A stretch of DNA of 10,124 nucleotides, taken from Candidatus Woesearchaeota archaeon. Lineage in GTDB: Archaea > Nanobdellota > Nanobdellia > Woesearchaeales > UBA10200. Where the stretch lies: NCBI GenBank assembly GCA_018302185.1, contig JAGVZX010000040.1:1-10124 (forward strand). Direction: 5' to 3'. Position 1 is the first letter of the stretch. Every line of letters starts with the position of its first letter. Shown here one piece after another: positions 1 through 4,651 of this stretch. Below the pieces are notes generated by a model, which saw only the letters and a list, made by a program, of their open reading frames with translations, made no database searches and had not been told where the DNA came from. The position numbers and the translations under genes were made by a program.

Positions 1-469
1 CTAAGTTTTCAGGAGCTCTTATGACTACATATTTTAAGCAGCCAGTAAATTTGTTGATGTCAAAAGTGGCTAAGTTAATAGAGTGGTTATTATCTGCTGC
101 ATTATTTTTGCTTGCATCAGCATTTGTTTTATTTTTCTCTGCTTCAAACCAATCCCAAACCTCAGTTAGCAGAGAATTTATCTTTTCATTTGATATTTCA
201 CATCTCTTTATTGGCACAAACTTATTGAACTTGTCCTTCTTCCTCAATGCAGGACCTTGGAAAGAGAAGATAAAATCCATCCGGTTTCGGTAGTTGTATT
301 CATTGCCAGCAAATACCTGTATCTCTTTATCATATTCAATATTGTTCTTCTTTAGAGCATTAGCTACTACATTCTTCTTGTTTTCTATCTGCACTTGATA
401 AGAGATGTGCTGTGCCGTACAGCCGCCGCATTCTCCGAAGTAAGGGCATAAAGGTGTTGTTTGGGGCAT
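1..469 (-). CDS. TrmA/RlmD-family class I SAM-dependent RNA m5U methyltransferase, N-terminal part
   Basis: The first 156 residues are visible; the rest lies beyond the left edge. The protein opens with CPYFGECGGCTAQH, giving Cys8, Cys14 and Cys17, and a fourth Cys at 90 (IKRCEIS). This CX5CX2C...C pattern is the [4Fe-4S] cluster site of the RlmD (RumA) branch of uracil-5-methyltransferases. YNYRNRMDF (58-66) and LKYVVIRAPEN (145-155) are further family landmarks. The missing C-terminal part should hold the SAM-binding fold and catalytic Cys. Known archaeal relatives methylate either U54 of tRNA or a 23S rRNA uridine, and this fragment cannot tell which. Residues about 111-130 form an Asn/Ala/Lys/Asp-rich low-complexity stretch not expected in the family. 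The ATG at 467-469 has no Shine-Dalgarno site and lies close behind TATA-like sequence, suggesting leaderless or short-leader expression. Family assignment is firm; substrate is open. Confidence 0.9.
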   Translation of the reverse strand, partial: MPQTTPLCPYFGECGGCTAQHISYQVQIENKKNVVANALKKNNIEYDKEIQVFAGNEYNYRNRMDFIFSFQGPALRKKDKFNKFVPIKRCEISNEKINSLLTEVWDWFEAEKNKTNADASKNNAADNNHSINLATFDINKFTGCLKYVVIRAPENL

Positions 470-486
470 TTTAGTATTATAAATCA

Positions 487-519
487 ATTATAAAATGGTT
501 TACAAATATATTAGTAAAC
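487..519 (-). promoter_or_regulatory. Probable promoter of the RNA methyltransferase with an overlapping palindrome
   Basis: Read on the minus strand, TTTTATAA (488-495) lies about 23 bases before the ATG at 469. Just upstream is a near-perfect 22-bp palindrome (498-519), GTTTAC-N10-GTAAAC, whose core AATATATT is itself symmetric and TATA-like, leaving one mismatched pair in the whole element. Either TATA-like sequence could be the real TFB/TBP site, so the palindrome may be an operator next to the TATA box or may contain it. AT-rich DNA produces such palindromes by chance, so confidence is moderate. Confidence 0.4.
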
Positions 520-576
520 TCGATTATTTATAAATGATACCAATATACTTTATTGTAAAATTGTTATCAACTGCAT

Positions 577-1029
577 TTATTGACTCAGAAGCTTTTCCAT
601 ATCTCCCCTAAATGAATTAGGAGACATACAGTCATAATCACGCATTGAAGTACCTACATAGGAAAGATGCTTGCGAAACATTGGGATATATCTCTCAATC
701 TTAGCAAAAGCAGTTTTTAACCATTCGTCCAAATACCTTCCATCGTGTGAATTAAGACCTATTCCAAAGATATGCGCTGGACCAAATCTACTTTCTATCC
801 CAACCTCTTTTGAAGAAGGATCTCTTACTATAGCCTCATAATGGTCAGATGCAAATATTAATCTAGCGAGATGCCAATTTAAAGCGTCAGCGGAGAAAGA
901 TCTAACAGTTATGCCTCTTACACCATTATAAGATGTTGGTTTACTATCTTTATTAAGAAGCCCTTGGCTATCAAGACTACCATAAATAGTAGAATCTTTT
1001 ATTTCAAAAATAACTCTTAAATCCCCCAT
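577..1029 (-). CDS. Unrecognised 150-residue protein downstream of vapC
   Basis: I do not recognise this protein. It reads as a small soluble mixed alpha/beta protein: N-terminal strands (MGDLRVIFEI, STIYGSLDS), a central helical part (ADALNWHLARLIFAS), a Gly/His stretch (RFGPAHIFGIGLNSHDG, 81-97) and a C-terminal helical segment. No signal peptide or membrane helix is visible. I chose ATG 1029 because TTTTTAAA (1054-1061) lies about 28 bases upstream, matching the leaderless promoters elsewhere in the window. The same frame stays open upstream to a TTG at 1080, which would add 17 residues and place the start about 20 bases after the vapC stop. With ATG 1029 the gap is about 70 bases. It could be a passenger of the vapBC module or an independent gene. 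Coding status is likely, function unknown. Confidence 0.6.
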   Translation of the reverse strand: MGDLRVIFEIKDSTIYGSLDSQGLLNKDSKPTSYNGVRGITVRSFSADALNWHLARLIFASDHYEAIVRDPSSKEVGIESRFGPAHIFGIGLNSHDGRYLDEWLKTAFAKIERYIPMFRKHLSYVGTSMRDYDCMSPNSFRGDMEKLLSQ

Positions 1030-1053
1030 AATCACTTCAAAAATAGAAATATC

Positions 1054-1061
1054 TTTAAAAA
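1054..1061 (-). promoter_or_regulatory. TATA-like element before the unrecognised 150-residue gene
   Basis: On the minus strand this reads TTTTTAAA, centred about 28 bases before ATG 1029, the distance at which transcription would begin at the start codon. It argues for expression independent of vapBC and for the ATG over the upstream TTG. The match is modest for an AT-rich region. Confidence 0.35.
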
Positions 1062-1100
1062 TTTGCCGAAAATATACCAATTGGTTTTTGTGTGTTTCGA

Positions 1101-1493
1101 TTATAATCTGACTATTTCTTCTGTAGAATATATTTTTACTTCATCCTGTTTTTTTAAGAGTTTATCATTAGACCAGATCGCACAGTTGAGTTTCAATGCC
1201 AAAGCAATATAAGGGATATCCTTTTCATCAGGTGATATATTCTCTGCTCTTTTTAAAAAAGGAGCTATCTCTTCTTTAGGGATTAAGATTACGTTCCGCT
1301 CAAACAAGTCAAATAATTCATTGAAGTCATCTTCAGTTCTGGAAGTTTTTCTCTTGATCTCATCTTTATATTTTTCAAACTCTTCAAATATGAATTCTGG
1401 AGCATAAAGCGTATGCTTGAACAGAAATTCTGATGTGGTGCTTATCTTGATCAGCGCTGCAAATAATATGTTTGCATCTATCACTAGATCCAT
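1101..1493 (-). CDS. vapC: VapC-like PIN-domain ribonuclease toxin
   Basis: This 130-residue protein is a single PIN domain of normal length. It starts MDLVIDANIL, with the first metal-binding Asp at 6. Glu37/Glu38 lie in the FIFEEFEKY helix, Asp92 in SPDEKDIPYIALAL, and Asp110 in WSNDKLL, supplying the four acidic positions that bind Mg2+ or Mn2+ in PIN nucleases. VapC toxins of this fold cut tRNA or rRNA; the target here cannot be read from sequence. The gene follows the vapB antitoxin with six bases between stop and start. Its Shine-Dalgarno sequence AGGTGA (1500-1505) contains the TGA stop of vapB, an arrangement that suggests translational coupling. All active-site acids are present, so the toxin should be functional. 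Confidence 0.92.
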   Translation of the reverse strand: MDLVIDANILFAALIKISTTSEFLFKHTLYAPEFIFEEFEKYKDEIKRKTSRTEDDFNELFDLFERNVILIPKEEIAPFLKRAENISPDEKDIPYIALALKLNCAIWSNDKLLKKQDEVKIYSTEEIVRL

Positions 1494-1499
1494 CTGATT

Positions 1500-1718
1500 T
1501 CACCTGTATTTTTTTGCTAGCTTTTTATTCAGCTCAGCGCCAAGCTTTAAGGCATCTTCTTCTGTCATCGTGCTGTTTTCTTTGAATTTTTTCAAAAATT
1601 CTAAATCTCTAATTTTTTGCATAAATGCCTGCCGAGCTATCTCTGACCAGTTCATCTCCGGAAATTCATCCAGCTTATGTTTTAGTTCGTTTGGCACTGC
1701 CAAGGTCATAGTTGTCAT
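1500..1718 (-). CDS. vapB: VapB-like ribbon-helix-helix antitoxin
   Basis: This 72-residue protein begins with a short strand (MTLAVPNEL) followed by two helices (LKHKLDEF and WSEIARQAFMQKI), the MetJ/Arc/CopG ribbon-helix-helix pattern that binds DNA as a dimer. The Lys/Glu-rich C-terminal half (about 40-72) is the part that normally wraps and blocks the PIN toxin. The start at 1718 is supported by a strong Shine-Dalgarno sequence, GGAGGT (1726-1731). In this family antitoxin or antitoxin-toxin complex usually represses its own promoter, and a candidate operator overlaps the predicted transcription start. The identity rests on fold pattern plus the adjacent PIN gene. Confidence 0.85.
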   Translation of the reverse strand: MTTMTLAVPNELKHKLDEFPEMNWSEIARQAFMQKIRDLEFLKKFKENSTMTEEDALKLGAELNKKLAKKYR

Positions 1719-1725
1719 AAGATCT

Positions 1726-1776
1726 ACCTCCTAGTGTATTATGTGTTAACCTGTGTAATACGTGCAAGTATATAAA
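1726..1776 (-). promoter_or_regulatory. vapBC promoter, operator candidate and Shine-Dalgarno
   Basis: Read on the minus strand, a TATA box TTTATATA (1769-1776) is followed by an inverted repeat GTATTA-N14-TAATAC (1736-1761) with a GTTAAC palindrome inside it, then the Shine-Dalgarno GGAGGT (1726-1731). Taking the usual archaeal distance of about 26 bases from TATA centre to start, transcription would begin near 1746, inside the inverted repeat, leaving a leader of about 28 bases. That is where a repressor would block RNA polymerase. Operator function is inferred. Confidence 0.6.
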
Positions 1777-1832
1777 GCTTGCTAAGAATTCATTAATCTC
1801 TGTCAATCTGCAAATCAAACTAATTCCGCAAA

Positions 1833-1870
1833 TTATATAAACAAGCTACTAAACTAGTATTACGATATTC
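1833..1870 (+). promoter_or_regulatory. purA promoter with short leader
   Basis: TTATATAA (1833-1840) is centred about 34 bases before the purA ATG at 1871, predicting a start near 1862 and a leader of only about eight bases, with no Shine-Dalgarno site. A small inverted repeat, TACTA-aac-TAGTA (1847-1859), lies between TATA box and start and could be a weak operator or chance. The promoter diverges from that of vapBC; the two TATA boxes are about 65 bases apart. Confidence 0.6.
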
Positions 1871-3250
1871 ATGGCAAACATCGTAGTTGTAGGCGCGCAA
1901 TTTGGTGATGAAGGAAAGGGCAAGATTGTAGATATTCTTACAGAAACTTCAGACATAATCTGCAGGTACCAGGGCGGAGCAAATGCAGGCCATACTGTTA
2001 TTGTCGGCAAAGATAAGTATATCCTCCATCTGATCCCTTCTGGAATATTGCGCAAAGACAAGATGTGTGTGATAGGCAATGGTGTTGTGATAGATCCTGA
2101 AGCATTGATCGAAGAGATAAAATATCTGGAATCAATGGAAATAAGTGTAAAGAACCTTATGATCAGCGAATCTGCGCACATAATATTTCCGTACCACAAG
2201 CTCATTGACCAGCTGTCTGAAAAAGCTGCTGAGAAGAATGACAAAAAGGATAATGAGAATAATAACTGCAATGATAAATGCGCATGTGATAATAATTCTG
2301 CAGAAAAATCCACAGGTACAAAGATAGGCACAACTGGACGCGGCATTGGCCCTGCATATACAGATAAGGCAGCGAGAAAAGGCATCCGCGCAATTGATTT
2401 GTTGGATGATGAAGTGTTTAAGCAGAAATTAAAGACAAATGTTGATGAAAAGATAAAAGTCTTGAAAGCTCTTTACAATGCAAGCGATTCTGAGCTTAAA
2501 GATGTTGAGTTTAATTCTGTCTTCAAGAAATATACAGAGTATGCAAAGATACTGAAGCCATTCATCTCAAACACTACAACCTACTTAAACAATGCAATAA
2601 ATTTCGGAAAGAGAATCTTATTTGAAGGTGCGCAGGGGAGTTTGCTTGACATTGATCATGGCACTTATCCGTTTGTCACAAGCAGCAATGCAACAGTAGG
2701 CGGAGTCTGCACTGGCCTTGGAATTTCGCCGCATAAAGTCAACAAGATTCTTGGCATCGTGAAAGCATATACAACAAGAGTAGGATCTGGACCTTTCCCT
2801 ACAGAATTTGATTCAAAGATGAGCGAGAAGATAAGGGAGATAGGAGATGAATATGGCGCAACTACTAGAAGACCAAGAAGATGCGGTTGGTTTGATGCAT
2901 TTTTATTAAAGCATTCTGTGATGATAAATGGGTTAGATTCAATTGCAATAACTAAATTAGATATTCTTGACAGTTTGGATAAGATCAAGATCTGTGTTGG
3001 GTATAAGAATAAATTGAACAACAAGATGCTGGACAGCTTCCCTGCTGCATGCAAAGTGTTGGAGAATGTTGAGCCTGTTTATGAAGAGCTTCCTGGTTGG
3101 AAAGAAAAGACATCGCAGATCAAGGACGTCAACAAACTGCCAAAGAATGCAAAAGCCTATCTTAAAAGGATCGAAGAGCTGACTTCTGTAAAGATATCTA
3201 TCATTTCTGTGGGTGCAGAAAGAACACAGACGATGTTTGTGAAAGAGTAG
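1871..3250 (+). CDS. purA: Adenylosuccinate synthetase
   Basis: PurA condenses IMP with aspartate, using GTP, to form adenylosuccinate, the first committed step from IMP to AMP in the cytosol. The N-terminus carries the GDEGKGK loop (12-18) with the catalytic acid Asp13 and, further on, His41 in NAGHT, at the same positions as in E. coli PurA. GTTGRGIGPAY (153-163) is the IMP-binding segment, TTRVGSGPFPTE (301-312) and GATTRRPRRCGWFD (329-342) are family signatures, TKLDILD (361-367) recognises guanine, and SVGAERTQTM closes the protein. At 459 residues it is about 27 longer than the usual 430 or so. The excess is an Asn/Lys/Asp/Cys-rich stretch at about 121-149 just before the IMP loop. All key residues are intact. 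The last codons are duplicated at 4550-4593. Confidence 0.98.
   Translation: MANIVVVGAQFGDEGKGKIVDILTETSDIICRYQGGANAGHTVIVGKDKYILHLIPSGILRKDKMCVIGNGVVIDPEALIEEIKYLESMEISVKNLMISESAHIIFPYHKLIDQLSEKAAEKNDKKDNENNNCNDKCACDNNSAEKSTGTKIGTTGRGIGPAYTDKAARKGIRAIDLLDDEVFKQKLKTNVDEKIKVLKALYNASDSELKDVEFNSVFKKYTEYAKILKPFISNTTTYLNNAINFGKRILFEGAQGSLLDIDHGTYPFVTSSNATVGGVCTGLGISPHKVNKILGIVKAYTTRVGSGPFPTEFDSKMSEKIREIGDEYGATTRRPRRCGWFDAFLLKHSVMINGLDSIAITKLDILDSLDKIKICVGYKNKLNNKMLDSFPAACKVLENVEPVYEELPGWKEKTSQIKDVNKLPKNAKAYLKRIEELTSVKISIISVGAERTQTMFVKE
3198..3241 (+). repeat. Direct repeat, copy 1: purA codons 444-457
   Basis: This 44-base segment inside the 3' end of purA recurs at 4550-4593 with 41 identical bases. 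The three differences (GGT/GGC, AGA/AGG, ACG/ACC) all fall in third codon positions and are silent. Copies start 1352 bases apart and bracket the ATPase gene. Outside the segment the flanks do not match. Confidence 0.95.
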
Positions 3251-3281
3251 AAATAATTATTTTATTTGAATGTTATTTTTT
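3251..3281 (+). terminator. Probable T-rich terminator of purA
   Basis: Straight after the purA stop come the palindrome AAATAATTATTT (3251-3262), a T4 run and then T6 (3276-3281). Archaeal RNA polymerase terminates at T-rich tracts in the coding strand, so this suits purA. It lies between the convergent stop codons of purA and the ATPase gene. No comparable T-tract is visible for the minus-strand gene. Confidence 0.45.
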
Positions 3282-4446
3282 ATACCAACGTATCCAGCTT
3301 TTCCAAATCCTTGAACTCTTTGACCAGTAATTTCACTTTAAACTTAGAGTTATTAAAAAACTCCAATTCTTCTTCATCTATATTTTGCTTAAACTTTACT
3401 TCTATTGCAGTTTTATCGACTATAAAGTCAATTTCCTTCTCATTCTCAAAGAAATAATGAGGGTCCCTATTCTTTATTTTTAAGAATGTTAAGTTTTCAA
3501 AAAGTGCTCCTTTGTCTTTAAAACCAACAAACACATTCCTGATGCCTATATCTGAGATGTATACTTTTTTAGGAGAAGCTATCCTCTCATTAAGTGATTT
3601 TGCATGCCTCTCAATACTGTAAAATAAGAAGGTATCAATAAAATAACCCACATATCGCCTTACACTATCTACACTAATGCTTAATACTCTTGCTAATTTG
3701 GAATACGTAAATCTTTTCCCAATTCTTTCGCAAAGCAAGATAAATAATTTTTCTACGCTATCTTTGTCTTTTATGTCATGGACTGCAATAATGTCTTTAT
3801 ATATAATCTGCTCAACAGTATTTTTAATATAGCCTATGTCTCTAGTAAGAACATATTCTGGCATACCGCCTATCATAAGATATTCTTCAAATTCCTTATC
3901 TAAAAGATGCCCATTGGATTTTGCTATTTTTATACCGCTAAAAAGCAAAAATTCATTGAAATCTAACGGCAAAATCTCTACAATTTTAGATCTGCCTACT
4001 AGATAATTATTTTTTGATTTTAGCAGGGATGCAGATGATGAAGATGCATAAATCTTGACATTTTCTAAGTCATATAAGTTTTTTAATTCTTTTTCGAAAT
4101 AAGGTATCTGTGTAACTTCGTCTAGAAATAGGTATAATTTATCATCTATTTTATGGGCATGAATCTTCCTAAATTCTTCTATAAGTTCATGAATACTCTT
4201 ATCTTTAAATGTTATGAAATCAAGTGTCAGGTAGAGAATCTTTTTTGGTTCAACCCTCTTTAATAATTCATGGATTATTTGCTTGAGGAGCATAGTTTTG
4301 CCAACTCTTCTGAGACCAGTGATGAAAACTATGTCTTTTTTATTTAGCCCATCAACTAATTCTTTGAGATATTTTTCCCTACTTATCCCTGGATTAAACT
4401 CTTTATTCTCCCACCAAGGGTTCATTAGATAAAGTGAAGCTTCCAT
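3280..4446 (-). CDS. AAA_14/DUF4143-type P-loop ATPase with PD-(D/E)XK-like C-terminus
   Basis: This 388-residue protein has the layout of the archaeal/bacterial AAA_14-DUF4143 family (COG1373 type), whose members are poorly understood and vary greatly in number between genomes. Walker A is GLRRVGKT (44-51), Walker B LYLFLDEV (104-111), and IYASSSSASLL (132-142) matches the sensor region. GGMPEY (193-198) opens the DUF4143 part. A winged-helix-like segment (about 247-278, YSKLARVLSISVDSVRRYV) follows, then YISDIGIRNVF (296-306) and EIDFIVDKTAIEVKF, where Asp340, Glu349 and Lys351 form a D-X8-EXK nuclease-like motif. I place the start at ATG 4446 because a TATA box is centred 25 bases upstream, giving a leaderless mRNA. 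The frame stays open for 32 more codons, but that stretch holds the promoter and operators. The gene is bracketed by duplicated purA 3' ends, suggesting acquisition. Family firm, function unknown. Confidence 0.88.
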   Translation of the reverse strand: MEASLYLMNPWWENKEFNPGISREKYLKELVDGLNKKDIVFITGLRRVGKTMLLKQIIHELLKRVEPKKILYLTLDFITFKDKSIHELIEEFRKIHAHKIDDKLYLFLDEVTQIPYFEKELKNLYDLENVKIYASSSSASLLKSKNNYLVGRSKIVEILPLDFNEFLLFSGIKIAKSNGHLLDKEFEEYLMIGGMPEYVLTRDIGYIKNTVEQIIYKDIIAVHDIKDKDSVEKLFILLCERIGKRFTYSKLARVLSISVDSVRRYVGYFIDTFLFYSIERHAKSLNERIASPKKVYISDIGIRNVFVGFKDKGALFENLTFLKIKNRDPHYFFENEKEIDFIVDKTAIEVKFKQNIDEEELEFFNNSKFKVKLLVKEFKDLEKLDTLV

Positions 4447-4466
4447 GTAAGCTAGAAAGTAGCTTG

Positions 4467-4476
4467 TATATATAAA
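4467..4476 (-). promoter_or_regulatory. TATA box of the ATPase gene
   Basis: On the minus strand this reads TTTATATATA, a near-ideal archaeal TATA box, centred 25 bases before ATG 4446. This predicts transcription starting at the start codon itself and sets the gene start. No Shine-Dalgarno site is present. Confidence 0.75.
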
Positions 4477-4477
4477 C

Positions 4478-4496
4478 CTTACGATACCATCGTAAG
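4478..4496. promoter_or_regulatory. Palindromic operator candidate 1 (TATA-proximal)
   Basis: CTTACGATACCATCGTAAG is a perfect inverted repeat with 8-bp arms and a 3-bp spacer. It abuts the ATPase TATA box on its upstream side, covering the position of the TFB-recognition element, so a bound protein would either block or recruit the initiation complex. Confidence 0.7.
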
Positions 4497-4509
4497 AAAA
4501 AGGCATTAG

Positions 4510-4528
4510 CTTACGATACAAACGTAAG
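4510..4528. promoter_or_regulatory. Palindromic operator candidate 2 (TATA-distal)
   Basis: CTTACGATACAAACGTAAG repeats the first palindrome with one imperfect arm position. The centres of the two sites are 32 bp apart, close to three turns of B-DNA, so two bound dimers would sit on the same face and could contact each other. Confidence 0.7.
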
Positions 4529-4549
4529 CCTTTAATAGGCACCTAATCC

Positions 4550-4602
4550 CTATCATTTCTGTGGGCGCAGAAAGGACACAGACCATGTTTGTGGATAATT
4601 AA
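4550..4602 (+). pseudogene. purA: Detached 3' end of purA (second copy)
   Basis: Codons at 4552-4602 read IISVGAERTQTMFVDN then TAA. The first 14 residues equal the end of intact PurA (444-457), while the last two differ (DN against KE) and the stop is TAA instead of TAG. Nothing upstream continues the homology: the match breaks at 4550, next to the ATPase control region. It has no start codon and cannot make PurA. Bases 4550-4593 match purA 3198-3241 at 41 of 44 positions with only silent changes. The simplest reading is that this is the original end of the resident purA, displaced when DNA carrying the ATPase gene and a diverged purA end arrived. The reverse, or gene duplication, is possible. 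Confidence 0.9.
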
Positions 4603-4606
4603 ACAT

Positions 4607-4651
4607 ACATAAACCTGTTGTGTCAAGTAATCTCTCTATCTGGGTTTATGT
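4607..4651. repeat. Inverted repeat between the purA remnant and the helical repeat gene
   Basis: ACATAAACC (4607-4615) pairs perfectly with GGTTTATGT (4643-4651) across 27 bases. The right arm lies inside the last codons of the minus-strand gene ending at 4636 and the left arm just beyond the remnant purA stop. It could be a shared 3' hairpin for convergent transcripts, but no T-tract follows on either strand. Confidence 0.4.

Noticed and set aside
21..293. Plus-strand 90-codon frame at the left edge
   Set aside because: It lies opposite the RNA methyltransferase, whose Fe-S motif is unmistakable.
1030..1080. TTG start at 1080 for the unrecognised 150-residue protein
   Set aside because: No Shine-Dalgarno site precedes it, and a TATA-like box lies 28 bases before ATG 1029. 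Not excluded, since the frame remains open upstream.
1849..3054. Minus-strand open frames inside purA
   Set aside because: They lie opposite a clear, complete PurA coding region and have shadow-like compositions without recognisable domains.
4447..4542. N-terminal extension of the ATPase by 32 residues from an ATG at 4542
   Set aside because: This stretch contains the TATA box and both palindromes, so it is upstream control DNA; the TATA box points to the start at 4446.
3251..4549. Insertion sequence or transposon with terminal inverted repeats around the ATPase
   Set aside because: I see no terminal inverted repeats, transposase or integrase, and the flanking repeat is a gene end, not a short target-site duplication.
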